Notes: generated by a model from the sequence alone, not told the origin. Positions 46,750 through 56,874 are shown, counted from the stretch's first letter. The stretch is 64,000 nucleotides of DNA from Pseudomonas sp. R84 (GCF_009834515.1 NZ_CP019426.1:857501-921500), one strand, 5' to 3'. Program-made: numbers and translations.

Positions 46750-46941
46750 AACCCTTTGGCTACTAAACGAAAGGGTGGCAGCTGTACGCAGGTTAGTAGA
46801 CCGGGGAACTCAGCTAAGCCGGCGCGCCGAAGCGCCCTGCGTACAGCCACCATATAGCTCAGGTGCGGGAGCACCTGTGATGAGTGTACGACCAGCAGAG
46901 TTACCGCCGGGCTACTAAACCCGATCACTGGGAATCAGTGA
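46750..46941 (-). ncRNA. Candidate structured leader/ncRNA upstream of the DUF6124 gene
   Basis: This region has dense pairing potential. ACCCTT/AAGGGT closes around 46750-46776. A 16-bp stem with a 3-base bulge joins GGTGGCAGCTGTACGCAGG (46774-46792) with CCTGCGTACAGCCACC (46836-46851). CAGGTGC/GCACCTG forms a tetraloop hairpin at 46860-46877, and TCACTG/CAGTGA one at 46925-46941. TAGTAG occurs at 46795-46800, and its complement CTACTA twice, in GGCTACTAAAC and GGGCTACTAAAC. Strand is given as that of the downstream gene. I cannot name an RNA family. The rest of the gap to 47205 holds nothing but a REP pair. Confidence 0.4.
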
Positions 46942-47094
46942 CGCAATCAAGTTACGCAGCATGCTCAGGGCGCACAAGCCGGCGGATTCTGGCTTAGGCG
47001 TAGGTTACGGCGCAAGGATTTGTGGGCTGTTTCGCGTAACGCTGAGTGTCTTTAAACACCTATAGATAAAAGTGTTTATTGTGTTGTGGCGGCT

Positions 47095-47198
47095 GGCCTC
47101 ATCGCGAGCAGGCTCACTCCTACAAGGGATTGTGCCGGACACGGAATCTGCGTTCACTGGAGATCAATTGTAGGAGTGAGCCTGCTCGCGATGAGGCC
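47095..47198. repeat. REP-type inverted pair
   Basis: GGCCTCATCGCGAGCAGGCT at the left and AGCCTGCTCGCGATGAGGCC at the right are perfect mirrors over 30 bp, with about 44 bp between them. It is the same subtype as the pair at 36487-36571. It ends 8 bp from the 3' end of the AraC-family gene. Confidence 0.92.
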
Positions 47199-47205
47199 CG
47201 TGCAA

Positions 47206-48222
47206 TCACCCGCGATGCATCTGCCGAAACTCCCCCGGCGGCATCCCGCGTCGGCTCTTGAACGTACGATGAAACGAGCGCGGTTCGGTAAACCCCAGAT
47301 ACTGCGCAATGTCCTGAATCGGCAGCGCGCTGTTGAGCAAATAATGCTCAGCCAGCTCCTGGCGCAAATCATCGAGAATCTGCTGATACGACGTCCCCGC
47401 CTGATGCAATTGCCGCTGCAGCGTACGCACTGAAACAGCGAGCTGTTCGGCGACCTGCTCCTTGCGCGGCAGACCTTCCTTGAGCAACTGCCGCAGGATG
47501 TTCTTCACCTGCTGCTCCAGCGACGCATCCTCCAGCGTCGCCATCAATCCCAACGCATGTTCTTCCAGCGTGCGCAGCAACTGCGCATCGGCCTGACGCA
47601 ACGGCAGCTGCAAATACGCCAGCGGCACGACCAGCGCCGAATACGGCTGATCAAACAGCACCGGGCAATCGAAAAACGCTTCGTACTGCGCTGGCGTCAC
47701 CTCGGCCGGGCACGAATGTTCGAGCCAGACCCCGGCCGGCGACATCTGCGTGTCGGCGATCCAGCGTGCATAGTGCAGCCATGAGCCGAGGACGTTTTCC
47801 ACCAGATGCCGGCGGATTCGCGGGCGCTGATAACGGCAAGTCCAGATCAGGTGCACGTGGCCGTCCTGCACCTCGGCGCGGCTGACGCCCATGTCCCCCA
47901 CCAGTTTCTCGAACGGCATGATCCGGCTCATCGCATCACCGAGCGTCGCACAGTTCATGGTGATGTAACCGAGCACGCTCCACGAATTGGGCAGGACGAA
48001 GTTCGCCGCGTTGAGCCCGAACAATGGATCGCCCGAGTGCTCGCAGAAATAATCCAACAGCCGTTCATGCGCCTCACCGGGCAAACGCAGGGTGTTGTCG
48101 CTCAACTGCTGCGCCTGCAAACCCGCCGCCGCCAACGCAGGTTCAATCGCCATGCCCAGTTGTTCAGCATGGCGCAGGTACTTGAGCAGCGGCGGAACCG
48201 AGGTGAAGCCGAGCGATTGCAT
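47206..48222 (-). CDS. AraC-family regulator (OruR/arabinose-binding-domain type)
   Basis: The 338-residue product has an N-terminal ligand domain (SVPPLLKYLRHAEQLGM, FGLNAANFVLPNSWSVLGY) and a C-terminal double HTH (QVAEQLAVSVRTLQRQLH, IQDIAQYLGFTEPRSFHRTFK). ATG 48222 is chosen since AAGGAA lies upstream and the family N-terminus starts there; the frame is open to 48435. It is divergent from the lipid-related operon at 48434 through a 211-bp gap and is the likely regulator of it. Confidence 0.9.
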   Translation of the reverse strand: MQSLGFTSVPPLLKYLRHAEQLGMAIEPALAAAGLQAQQLSDNTLRLPGEAHERLLDYFCEHSGDPLFGLNAANFVLPNSWSVLGYITMNCATLGDAMSRIMPFEKLVGDMGVSRAEVQDGHVHLIWTCRYQRPRIRRHLVENVLGSWLHYARWIADTQMSPAGVWLEHSCPAEVTPAQYEAFFDCPVLFDQPYSALVVPLAYLQLPLRQADAQLLRTLEEHALGLMATLEDASLEQQVKNILRQLLKEGLPRKEQVAEQLAVSVRTLQRQLHQAGTSYQQILDDLRQELAEHYLLNSALPIQDIAQYLGFTEPRSFHRTFKSRRGMPPGEFRQMHRG

Positions 48223-48433
48223 GAACCCATTCCTTTGATCAACGGCAGCGGAGGCGGACGAATAGCCTGAAAGGTAATTTGAAACCCCGGCTAAAGTAAA
48301 TGGCTGACGCTTGCGCGACGTTTGACTCAATTGGCTACACGAACTGGCCGGATGCGACCGTGACACTTTGCGGCCGCTGGCTAGTATGGAGGCCTGAAAT
48401 AACACTGATCTGACGGCAAAAAAGGACACACGC

Positions 48434-50029
48434 ATGCGACGCTGGAACGGCTGGGGAGATGCAACTACGGTGGTCGAACTGCCGGCCCAGGGCGCGGAGT
48501 TTCTTCATGAGCGCCTTGGCGAGGGGCGCGCGCTGCCCGATGCTTCGCTTGAAGCGGCATTGGCGCGTGTGCCAACGTCGCGGTTGCAAGCAAACGCCTT
48601 ATACAGCGTCGATGCCCATGACCGCTTGCTGCATGCGCGGGGCCAGAGCCTGCCGGACTGGCTGGCATTGCGCGAAGGTGCACTGGGCAATTATCCCGAT
48701 GCGGTGGCGTTTCCCGAAACGGCTGAACATATTCGCCAGTTGCTGGCGCTCGCCCATGAACAGGACTTGTGCCTGATCCCTTATGGCGGCGGTACGTCGG
48801 TGGCCGGGCACATCAATCCGCCGGATTCTGCGAGGCCAGTGGTGACAGTATCGATGGCGCGGATGAATCGCCTGATCGATCTCGACGAACAGAGCCTGCT
48901 GGCGACGTTCGGTCCCGGTGCGAGTGGGCCGCAGGTGGAAAGTCAGTTGCGTGCGCGGGGCTACACCCTGGGGCATTTCCCGCAGTCTTGGGAGTTGTCG
49001 ACGCTGGGCGGTTGGGTGGCCAGCCGTTCCAGCGGTCAGCAGTCGTTGCGCTATGGCCGGATAGAGCAGTTATTTGCTGGCGGCACTTTGGAAACGTTCG
49101 CCGGGCCGATGCACATTCCAACCTTCCCTGCGTCGGCTGCGGGACCTGATCTGCGCGAAGTGGTGCTCGGTTGCGAGGGCCGTTTCGGGATCATTTCCGA
49201 GGTCAAGGTGCGGGTCAGCGCGCTGCCGGCCGATGAGCGTTTCTACGGTGTGTTTCTACCCGATTGGCCGCAGGCACTCAGCGCCATCCGCCAATTAGCC
49301 CAGGCGCGCGTGCCGCTGTCGATGCTGCGCCTGTCCAACGCCGTGGAAACCGAAACGCAACTGGCACTGGCCGGTCATCCACAGCAAATCGCCTGGCTGG
49401 AAAAGTACCTGAATCTGCGTGGAGCGGGTGCGGGAAAATGCCTGCTGACTTTCGGCGTAACCGGCAATCGTCGGCAAAACGCGCTTTCGCTGAAACAGGC
49501 GCGACAACACCTCAAGGCCTACGGCGGCGTATTCACCGGCACCTTGCTCGGCAAGAAATGGGCGCAGAACCGCTTCCGTTTCCCTTACCTGCGCGAGAAC
49601 CTATGGAACGCCGGTTACGTGGTCGACACCCTCGAAACCGCCACCGACTGGAGTAACGTCGACAACCTGCTCAACCTTATCGAAAACAGCCTGCGCGATG
49701 CCCTGGCCGCCGAAGGCGAGCGCGTGCATGTATTCACCCACTTGTCCCACGTCTACGGCGAAGGTTCGAGCATCTACACCACTTATGTGTTTCGCCCGGC
49801 GGCGGATTACCCGGCGACGCTGGCGCGCTGGAAAGCACTCAAACACGCAGCCAGCCAGACCATCGTCGATAACCACGGCACCATCAGCCATCAGCACGGC
49901 GTCGGCAAGGATCACGTGCCGTACCTGTTGCGTGAGAAGGGTGCGTTGGCGATGGACACCTTGCAGGCACTGAGCAAACATTTCGATCCGGCCGGGCGCC
50001 TCAACCCCGGCACGCTGCTGCCGGAATGA
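48434..50029 (+). CDS. FAD-linked oxidase, alkyl-DHAP-synthase-like
   Basis: The 531-residue product has a PCMH-type FAD-binding domain (LIPYGGGTSVAGHINPP, ATFGPGASGPQVESQLRARG, SWELSTLGGWVASRSSG) and an FAD-oxidase C-terminal domain. The segments HLSHVYGEGSSIYTTYVF and DNHGTISHQHGVGKDH match the landmarks of alkyldihydroxyacetonephosphate synthase (AGPS). The AGPS triple-His motif reads His-Gln-His here. AGPS swaps the acyl group of acyl-DHAP for a fatty alcohol, forming the ether bond. A D-lactate or glycolate oxidase role is possible but less well supported. It overlaps the next gene by ATGA and leads the operon divergent from the AraC gene. Confidence 0.82.
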   Translation: MRRWNGWGDATTVVELPAQGAEFLHERLGEGRALPDASLEAALARVPTSRLQANALYSVDAHDRLLHARGQSLPDWLALREGALGNYPDAVAFPETAEHIRQLLALAHEQDLCLIPYGGGTSVAGHINPPDSARPVVTVSMARMNRLIDLDEQSLLATFGPGASGPQVESQLRARGYTLGHFPQSWELSTLGGWVASRSSGQQSLRYGRIEQLFAGGTLETFAGPMHIPTFPASAAGPDLREVVLGCEGRFGIISEVKVRVSALPADERFYGVFLPDWPQALSAIRQLAQARVPLSMLRLSNAVETETQLALAGHPQQIAWLEKYLNLRGAGAGKCLLTFGVTGNRRQNALSLKQARQHLKAYGGVFTGTLLGKKWAQNRFRFPYLRENLWNAGYVVDTLETATDWSNVDNLLNLIENSLRDALAAEGERVHVFTHLSHVYGEGSSIYTTYVFRPAADYPATLARWKALKHAASQTIVDNHGTISHQHGVGKDHVPYLLREKGALAMDTLQALSKHFDPAGRLNPGTLLPE

Positions 50030-51630
50030 CGGCCATGAGTCAGGATTGGAACGCCGCGTGGCGCCAGCAGATTCTGCCGACGCTGGCCGAGGAAAGCTGG
50101 GATCTGATCGTCATCGGCGGCGGTATCAGCGGCGCCGGCATCCTGCGGGAAGCCGCGCGTCGAGGTTGGCGTTGCCTGCTGCTGGAGCAGCGCGATTTTG
50201 CCTGGGGCACCTCCAGCCGTTCTTCGAAAATGGTTCATGGCGGCTTGCGTTACATCGCCAAAGGCCAGTGGCGCCTTACCCGTGATTCGGTGCGCGAACG
50301 TCAGCGCTTGCTCGACGAAGCGCCGGGGCTGGTCGAGCCGATGAGTTTCATGATGCCGCACTATCGCGGCGGCTTTCCCGGGCCTCGGGTGTTGGGTGGC
50401 TTGCTGAGCGTTTACGACGCCTTGGCGGGGCGGCGCAGCCATCGTTTTCATGATGCGCAGCAGCTGCGTTATCTGGCGCCGGGGGTGAAGGAAAACGACT
50501 TGCTCGGTGGCACCAGTTTTGTCGATGCGCTGACCGACGATGCAAGGCTGGTGATGCGCGTGTTGAGCGAGGCGCGAGCGGATGGCGCGGTCGTGGTCAA
50601 TGGCGTTCGCGTCGAGCATTTGCTGCGAGAAAACGGGCGAGTGTGCGGCGTTCAGATCGAAGACTGCGAGGCGGGCGCGACCCTGCAGTTGCGCTGCGGC
50701 GTACTTGCTGTGGCCACCGGCGCATGGGCCGAGCGCTTGCGGCCGATGGAGGCACCACGGCAATTACGGCCGTTACGCGGCAGTCATTTATTGCTGCCGG
50801 GTTGGCGTTTGCCGGTGGCGCAGGCGTTCACGTTTCTGCATGAGCGTGATCGGCGACCGGTGTTTGTTTTCCCTTGGGAGGGCGCCACGGTGGTGGGCAC
50901 CACGGACCTTGATCACCGTGAGGATCTGGATCAGAGCGCGAGCATCTCTAACGAAGAGCTCGACTACCTGCTGGCCGCCTGCACGCAACAATTTCCCGGC
51001 GCGCAAGTGAGTGCTTCGGATGTGCTGTCGACATGGTCCGGCGTGCGTCCGGTGGTCGGCAGTGCAGCGGGTAATCATCAAGACAAACCCTCGAACGAAA
51101 CCCGTGAACATGTGCTGTGGCAGGAGCCCGGTTGCGTGACCCTGGCCGGCGGCAAGCTGACCACGTTTCGTCCACAAGCCATCGAAGTGCTAAAGGCCTG
51201 CGCGGCCATGCTCGAACGTCCGTTGGTCGATGACGCCGCGCCGGTGTTTGCCGCTGTCCCTGCGCTGGCGATTCCAGAGTTGAGCAGCCATCAATGGCGA
51301 CGTCTCGCCGGGCGACATGGGCGCGACTTGCCAAGGCTGGCGCAACTGCTCAGGGAGATCGGCCATGACACGGTCGGCGCTACAGATACGCTGTGGGCCG
51401 AACTGGCTTTCGCCTGTGAGTCGGAAATGGTTCTGCACCTCGACGATCTGCTCCTGCGCCGCACGCGTATCGGTCTGCTGTTGCAGCGCGGTGGCGAAGC
51501 GTATTTTGCTGCCATCCGCCATCTCTGCCAGCCGCGACTGGCCTGGAGCGACGAACACTGGCAGCAGGAAGAACAGCGTTATCAGGCGTTGTGGCAACGC
51601 CATCACGGTTTGCCGGATGCCACGCCTTGA
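50026..51630 (+). CDS. Glycerol-3-phosphate dehydrogenase/oxidase-like flavoprotein (GlpD family)
   Basis: The product has about 534 residues. The FAD motif [19 protein letters not shown], the GlpD signature [29 protein letters not shown], and [13 protein letters not shown] followed by [10 protein letters not shown] are present, as is a C-terminal helical domain. ATG 50026 overlaps the previous stop; an in-frame ATG at 50035 is a weaker alternative. It oxidises glycerol-3-phosphate or a substituted form to the DHAP level at the inner membrane. Its placement between an AGPS-like enzyme and an FGGY kinase, away from glpFKRD, suggests a modified substrate such as an alkylglycerol phosphate. Confidence 0.88.
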   Translation: MTAMSQDWNAAWRQQILPTLAEESWDLIVIGGGISGAGILREAARRGWRCLLLEQRDFAWGTSSRSSKMVHGGLRYIAKGQWRLTRDSVRERQRLLDEAPGLVEPMSFMMPHYRGGFPGPRVLGGLLSVYDALAGRRSHRFHDAQQLRYLAPGVKENDLLGGTSFVDALTDDARLVMRVLSEARADGAVVVNGVRVEHLLRENGRVCGVQIEDCEAGATLQLRCGVLAVATGAWAERLRPMEAPRQLRPLRGSHLLLPGWRLPVAQAFTFLHERDRRPVFVFPWEGATVVGTTDLDHREDLDQSASISNEELDYLLAACTQQFPGAQVSASDVLSTWSGVRPVVGSAAGNHQDKPSNETREHVLWQEPGCVTLAGGKLTTFRPQAIEVLKACAAMLERPLVDDAAPVFAAVPALAIPELSSHQWRRLAGRHGRDLPRLAQLLREIGHDTVGATDTLWAELAFACESEMVLHLDDLLLRRTRIGLLLQRGGEAYFAAIRHLCQPRLAWSDEHWQQEEQRYQALWQRHHGLPDATP

Positions 51631-51650
51631 TGCCCCCAGAAGAGAGCTCC

Positions 51651-53219
51651 ATGGATAACCACCCGAACAAGCGTTACCTGCTGGCCATCGACAACGGCAC
51701 CCAGAGCGTGCGTGCGCTGCTCTTCGATTTGCAGGGCAATCTGCTTGGCAAAGGCAAGGTTGAATTGCAGGCGTATTACTCGACGCAACCGGGCTGGGCC
51801 GAGCAGGATCCTGAGTATTACTGGGCGAAACTCGGCGAGGCGTGTCAGCAGGTCTGGCAGCAAACGGGGATTGATCGCTCGCAGATTGCCGGCGTTTCCC
51901 TGACCACGCAGCGCGGCACGGTAATCAATGTTGATGCCGAGGGTAAACCGTTGCGCCCGGCGATTCTCTGGCTTGATCAACGCCAGAGCGAAGTCGAAGG
52001 CGGGATCAAAGGGCCGTGGGGCTGGCTGTTCAAACTGGTCGGCGCCCAGGCGACTGTGGATTATTTTCGTGCTCAGGCTGAGGCGAACTGGATCGCTCAG
52101 CATCAGCAGGAAGTCTGGGCGGCAACAGACAAGTTTTTGCTGCTGTCCGGTTTTCTCACCCATCGCCTGTGCGGGCGTTTTGTCGACTCCGTAGGCTGCT
52201 GCGTCGGCTATCTGCCGTTCGACTTCAAACGGCTGAAATGGGCCGCGCCGAGTGACTGGAAATGGCAGGCGCTGGCGGTGCGCCCCGAGCAATTGCCGAG
52301 CCTGCACAAACCCGGTGAAACCCTTGGCTACATCACCGCTGAAGCCGCTCGCCACACCGGTATTCCCGAAGGCTTGCCGCTGATCGCTGCCGGCGCCGAC
52401 AAGGCTTGCGAAGTGGTCGGTTCTGGCGTGGTCGATGCGAGCACGGTGTGCCTGTCCTACGGCACCACAGCGACGATCACCAGCACCCGCTCGCGCTATC
52501 TGGAAATTGTCCCGTTGATCCCGCCGTACCCGTCTGCGGTGCCCGATCAGTACAACTGCGAGGTGATGATTTATCGCGGTTACTGGATGGTCAGTTGGTT
52601 CAAGAACGAGTTCGGTTTGCGCGAGATGCAGCAGGCCAAAGAGCAGGGTATCGAGCCTGAGCAGTTGTTCGATGCACTGGTTGAGGCGGTGCCGCCGGGG
52701 TCGATGGGCCTGATGTTGCAACCGTACTGGTCGCCGGGGATTCGCGAGCCGGGTGTCGAGGCGAAAGGCGCGATGATCGGCTTCGGCGATGTGCACACCC
52801 GTGCGCATATTTACCGGGCGATTCTTGAGGGACTGGCGTATGCGTTGCGTCAGGGCATGGAGAACATCGAGCGGCGTTCGAAGGTCTCGATCAAGCGGTT
52901 GCGCGTGGCCGGTGGCGGCTCGCAGAGTGATGCGGCGATGCAGCTCACGGCGAATATTTTCGGCCTGCCGGCGGAGCGTCCGCATGTGTATGAGGCGTCC
53001 GGTCTGGGCGCGGCGATTTGTTGTGCGGTGGGGTTGGGATTGCATGCGGATTTTCCCACGGCGATTGCGGCGATGACGCGGGTGGGTGCGGTTTTCACCC
53101 CACAGCCCGATGCGCAAAAAATCTACGAGCAGCTGTACAAAGAGGTCTATCTGCGCATGTATCGGCAACTCAAACCGCTGTATCAGAGCATCCGCAAAAT
53201 CACCGGTTACCCCGCCTGA
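51651..53219 (+). CDS. FGGY-family carbohydrate (glycerol-type) kinase
   Basis: The product has about 522 residues. The N-terminal phosphate-binding segment [33 protein letters not shown] with [12 protein letters not shown], and the C-terminal signature [20 protein letters not shown] with FGLPAERP are all present. ATG 51651 follows AGAGAG; an in-frame ATG at 51630 overlapping the previous stop would add seven residues. The family phosphorylates glycerol, xylulose, ribulose and similar polyols. In this operon the likely substrate is a glycerol derivative. A REP pair follows. Confidence 0.88.
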   Translation: MDNHPNKRYLLAIDNGTQSVRALLFDLQGNLLGKGKVELQAYYSTQPGWAEQDPEYYWAKLGEACQQVWQQTGIDRSQIAGVSLTTQRGTVINVDAEGKPLRPAILWLDQRQSEVEGGIKGPWGWLFKLVGAQATVDYFRAQAEANWIAQHQQEVWAATDKFLLLSGFLTHRLCGRFVDSVGCCVGYLPFDFKRLKWAAPSDWKWQALAVRPEQLPSLHKPGETLGYITAEAARHTGIPEGLPLIAAGADKACEVVGSGVVDASTVCLSYGTTATITSTRSRYLEIVPLIPPYPSAVPDQYNCEVMIYRGYWMVSWFKNEFGLREMQQAKEQGIEPEQLFDALVEAVPPGSMGLMLQPYWSPGIREPGVEAKGAMIGFGDVHTRAHIYRAILEGLAYALRQGMENIERRSKVSIKRLRVAGGGSQSDAAMQLTANIFGLPAERPHVYEASGLGAAICCAVGLGLHADFPTAIAAMTRVGAVFTPQPDAQKIYEQLYKEVYLRMYRQLKPLYQSIRKITGYPA

Positions 53220-53235
53220 AAGAACACCACCAATC

Positions 53236-53331
53236 CCCTGTAGGAGTGAGCCTGCTCGCGATAGCGGTGTGTCAGCCAACATCTATTTGACTGACACACC
53301 GCTATCGCGAGCAGGCTCACTCCTACAGGGG
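53236..53331. repeat. REP-type inverted pair (long perfect arms)
   Basis: The left arm from CCCTGTAGGAGTGAGCCTGC to GATAGCGGTGTGTCAG and the right arm CTGACACACCGCTATCGCGA to CTCACTCCTACAGGG mirror each other over about 40 bp. The pair is identical in type to the one at 56777-56874. It separates the kinase gene from the phospholipase gene. Confidence 0.93.
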
Positions 53332-53460
53332 GCGGTGGTGTTTTTGATATCGGGTAATTGGCGCCATCGGAGACTTTTTCTGGTGAGATCGGACAGTGTC
53401 AGCGGCGGGGTCGGTTGTTAGGCTCATCCCCCACGGCACTTCCAATAAGAACGAAAAGCA

Positions 53461-54750
53461 ATGAAGCTGACTTTCCTCCTGTTGCTGCTCTGTGCAACAG
53501 CCCCAAGCGCCTGGGGCTGGTCGAACCATACAGTAGGCAGCTATCTGGCGTTGCAGGATCTGCCGGCGTTGCGCGATGCGCCAGCGGTCGAAGTCGAGCC
53601 ACTGGAGCGGTTTCTCACCGAACAATATCCGGCCGTGCTGGCGCTGTTCGAGCAACAGGAAAGCTTCGCCCGCGAACACTTCAGTCAATACCCGCCACGC
53701 CCCGACAACCTGAAATTGCCTTCGGTGCCGAGTGACAATCCGCGCCACGATTTCTTCACCGCGTTGCGCATCAACCCCCAGATTCACTTGGCAATGGTCA
53801 TCCAGCCATTGCCCGGCAAAGACCTGCCCGAGCGGGAGCATTTGCAGGCCAATCAGGTCATGGTCGAGCAAACCCTGTCACCGTGGAATCGTCAGCGTTT
53901 CATCGTCATTGCCAATCACGAGAAAGTCGCCCCGCTGGCCGTGCTCGCCAGCGCCGCCGACGAGCCGGATTACGGTCACGACATCAATCTGTTCAGCGAC
54001 AACCCCGGCAACGTCGGCGCGATCTACGGTTTCGGCCCGCAACCGTTCGGCGATGCGCGTTTCCAGTACAGCTCGCAGGCGCCGTTCCACATGGGTTTTT
54101 TCCATGAAAGTGCGGTGGTCTACGCGGCCGCCGGTTTCCTCGAGCGCAGTTGGCCGGACTGGCGCGCGTATCAATACATGGGCCTGGCGCGATTGGCGTT
54201 TGCCAGTGGTCATCCGTATTGGGGTTATCGCTTTCTTGGCTGGGGCCTGCACCACATTCAGGACCTGACCCAGCCTTATCACGCCAAGCCGTTGCCGGGC
54301 GTCGACCTCGCCAGTCTTTTGCTGCTGGAAGGCAAGGCCATCGCCGGTTTCGCTGAGGATAAACAAGCCTCCATCGAGCGCGTCGCCACCCGGCACATGG
54401 AAGTGGAGAAGTACCAATCCACTTGGCTGCGCCGCGTGCTGCGCGCCGGTCAGCCGCATCCGATGCTCGCGGCTTACGCCGATGTGGCTCAGGACAAAAG
54501 CTACCCGCCGTACTCGGTCGACTACCTGCGCGAAGTGGTCAGCGCCGAGTCCGTCAACGACTCCGCAGTCTTCGACGAGGCCATCGGGCAGTGGCTGGAA
54601 ACGGCGCCCGTCAGCAGTGATTTCAGCAGCGGCAATCAACTGCAACGAGAAGACTTCGACCACCCGGCACTCAACCAGCAGCTGTTCAAGTTGCTCGGGC
54701 ATTTCGGCGCGCACAGCCGGATTTACGTCAGCGCCGGATTGGCGCCGTAG
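53461..54750 (+). CDS. Secreted zinc-dependent phospholipase C / S1-P1-nuclease-fold protein
   Basis: The 429-residue product has a signal peptide ending SAWG and a mature protein starting with Trp (WSNHTVGSYLAL), as in zinc phospholipase C, where the N-terminal Trp ligates metal. Further metal ligands are in DYGHDIN and in LHHIQDLTQPYHAKP, which gives the family HxxxDxxxPxH pattern. It should hydrolyse a phosphodiester of a phospholipid in the periplasm or outside the cell, releasing a diglyceride-type product. A conservative name is phospholipase. It lies 241 bp after the kinase gene, and its own promoter in that gap is possible. Confidence 0.85.
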   Translation: MKLTFLLLLLCATAPSAWGWSNHTVGSYLALQDLPALRDAPAVEVEPLERFLTEQYPAVLALFEQQESFAREHFSQYPPRPDNLKLPSVPSDNPRHDFFTALRINPQIHLAMVIQPLPGKDLPEREHLQANQVMVEQTLSPWNRQRFIVIANHEKVAPLAVLASAADEPDYGHDINLFSDNPGNVGAIYGFGPQPFGDARFQYSSQAPFHMGFFHESAVVYAAAGFLERSWPDWRAYQYMGLARLAFASGHPYWGYRFLGWGLHHIQDLTQPYHAKPLPGVDLASLLLLEGKAIAGFAEDKQASIERVATRHMEVEKYQSTWLRRVLRAGQPHPMLAAYADVAQDKSYPPYSVDYLREVVSAESVNDSAVFDEAIGQWLETAPVSSDFSSGNQLQREDFDHPALNQQLFKLLGHFGAHSRIYVSAGLAP

Positions 54751-54797
54751 CGCGGCAACGCACACCAAAACAATAAAAAACAGGGAAGGAGGAACAG

Positions 54798-56756
54798 ATG
54801 ATCAACACTCGATTGCGCCTGACGGGCGCGGCGCTCCCCGGAGTCGGCCTGGCCGGGTTGCTGCAACTGTGCGCAGTCGATGCGGCGCACGCGGTGGAGT
54901 TCAGCTTCATGGACAAACAGGTCACTGGCTCCCTCGACACGACCTTGTCTTACGGTCGTTTGTGGCGGGTGCAGAGCCGCGACAAGACTAACGATGACGT
55001 CAACACCAACGACGGCAATCGCAACTTCGACACCGGGCTGGTTTCCGAGGTGTACAAGATCACCTCCGAGCTTGAAGCCAACTATCAGAATTACGGTTTG
55101 TTTGTGCGCGGCACCGCGTTTTACGACACGCAACTGATGGACAAGCGCAACGACTACTACGACAACAACAGCCCCTCGCAACCGAGCCAGAGCTACCCGC
55201 AGGATAACCATTTCACCAGCCAGACCCGCGACATCGCCGGCAGCCGCATCGAGATGCTCGATGCCTATGTGCATGGCAGTTGGGACGTCTTGCAGATGCC
55301 AGTGACGGCGCGCGTCGGTCGTCAGGTGTTCAACTGGGGCGAGGGGATTTTCTATCGCGGCGGGATCAACACCACCAACCCGGTGGACGCTGCCAAGTAC
55401 CGTTTGCCCGGCGCCGAAGTGAAGGAAGTGTTGGTGCCAGTGGAGGCGCTGAGCTTCAACGTCGGCCTGACCGATTCGCTGACCATGGAGAGTTTCTACC
55501 AGACCAACTGGAAGGAAACCCGCATCGACCCGGTCGGCACCTTCTACTCGCAGACCGACCTGTTCGCCGACGGCGGCAACACCGGTTACAACAACTTCAG
55601 CGGCACCGCGCTTGATACGCCAGTGCCTGGGTTTGGCAACGTCATCGGTTTGTACAGCGCACTGGGCAACAACCCATTGCTGAACTCCGCCCTGCAAACC
55701 ACTGGTCTGTACGCTAACGGCGTGACGCCGGCCTATGGCAGCACGCTGAAAGTGGCGAGCATCGGCAAGGACTACAACGCACGCAACGATGGCCAGTTCG
55801 GTTTTGCCTTTCGCTATATCGCCGAACAGCTCAACAGCACCGAGTTCGGTTTGTACATGGTCAACTACCACGCCAAGGAGCCAACCATCGCGGCGGACCT
55901 GGGCGGCTACAAAGGCATCGACATGGACGCGCTGACCAACCTGTTGTCCGGCGTTGCGGGCAGTCAGGCCGGGGCGCTGGCCAATGGTCTGGCCACGGCT
56001 GATGTGATGGGCAATATCCAGGCGCATCGGCGTTATGCCGAAGACATCCGCATGTACGGCTTTAGCTTCAACACTACGCTGGGCGAGGCCTCGGTGTTCG
56101 GTGAAATTGCTTACCGGCCGAATCTGCCGATCGGCGTTGCGGCCACTAACGATTTGATTGGCGATCTGGCCAACGGTGCAGCTGTGGCGGTGACGGGTCG
56201 GTCGATCAACGTCGGCGGACAGATGGTCAATCTCAACAGCGAGATCAATAACGCCGAACGTGTCGAAGCGTTCAACACCTCGCTGGGGACCATTTACAAC
56301 TTCGGCCCGACCGCTTCGTTCGACTCGCTGTTCGGCATCTTCGAACTGGCCTCCGAGCACCTGCGCGGCAGCAGCCTGCAATACACCGCGTATGACGGCA
56401 GCCGTCGCTTCTACGCCGGCACCGGTAACTATTCCTATGTGTCGGGCGGTGATCGCGACGATCAGGTCAACCGCAATTCCTACAGCTACACGGCGATGCT
56501 CAACGGCACCTGGAACGACGTGTACGCCGGGGTCAACGTCTCGCCTTACATCGTTTACAAGGACGATTTCGAGGGCAACAGCTACCAGGCCGGCAACACC
56601 ATCGAAGGTCGCAAGGCCTACACGCTGGGGATCAAGGCCAACTACCAGAACAAGCTCGAAGCCGAACTGCAATACACCGAGTTCTACGGCGGCGGGCAGA
56701 ACAACGGCATCCGCGACCGCGATAACGTCGGGTTCAACCTCAAGTATTTCCTTTGA
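54798..56756 (+). CDS. DUF1302-family outer-membrane protein
   Basis: The 652-residue product has a signal region ending HAVEF. Amphipathic strands follow (GSLDTTLSYGRLWRVQSRDK, ARVGRQVFNWGEGIFYRGGI, NPVDAAKYRLPGAEVKEVL), a pattern diagnostic for DUF1302, and the C-terminus is a Phe-X-Leu-Lys-Tyr-Phe-Leu barrel end. GGAAGGAGG precedes the ATG. DUF1302 and DUF1329 genes are regularly paired and linked with uptake or handling of hydrophobic substrates. This is the second DUF1302 member in the window, 200 residues longer than the one at 29419. Confidence 0.88.
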   Translation: MINTRLRLTGAALPGVGLAGLLQLCAVDAAHAVEFSFMDKQVTGSLDTTLSYGRLWRVQSRDKTNDDVNTNDGNRNFDTGLVSEVYKITSELEANYQNYGLFVRGTAFYDTQLMDKRNDYYDNNSPSQPSQSYPQDNHFTSQTRDIAGSRIEMLDAYVHGSWDVLQMPVTARVGRQVFNWGEGIFYRGGINTTNPVDAAKYRLPGAEVKEVLVPVEALSFNVGLTDSLTMESFYQTNWKETRIDPVGTFYSQTDLFADGGNTGYNNFSGTALDTPVPGFGNVIGLYSALGNNPLLNSALQTTGLYANGVTPAYGSTLKVASIGKDYNARNDGQFGFAFRYIAEQLNSTEFGLYMVNYHAKEPTIAADLGGYKGIDMDALTNLLSGVAGSQAGALANGLATADVMGNIQAHRRYAEDIRMYGFSFNTTLGEASVFGEIAYRPNLPIGVAATNDLIGDLANGAAVAVTGRSINVGGQMVNLNSEINNAERVEAFNTSLGTIYNFGPTASFDSLFGIFELASEHLRGSSLQYTAYDGSRRFYAGTGNYSYVSGGDRDDQVNRNSYSYTAMLNGTWNDVYAGVNVSPYIVYKDDFEGNSYQAGNTIEGRKAYTLGIKANYQNKLEAELQYTEFYGGGQNNGIRDRDNVGFNLKYFL

Positions 56757-56776
56757 TATCCAGAACACAGGCGCAC

Positions 56777-56874
56777 CCCCTGTAGGAGTGAGCCTGCTCG
56801 CGATAGCGGATTTTCAGTCGCTGTAGATGTTGTCTGACACACCGCTATCGCGAGCAGGCTCACTCCTACAGGGG
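56777..56874. repeat. REP-type inverted pair
   Basis: CCCCTGTAGGAGTGAGCCTG at the left and CAGGCTCACTCCTACAGGGG at the right are perfect mirrors, with GATAGCGG/CCGCTATC further in. It lies between the DUF1302 and DUF1329 genes, which are normally adjacent in one transcript, so it may affect their relative expression. Confidence 0.93.

Noticed and set aside
54723..56768. 681-codon open frame on the minus strand opposite the DUF1302 gene
   Set aside because: The plus-strand frame has a signal peptide, a Shine-Dalgarno site and DUF1302 motifs. The minus frame is low-complexity (V/A/G/H-rich) and unsupported.
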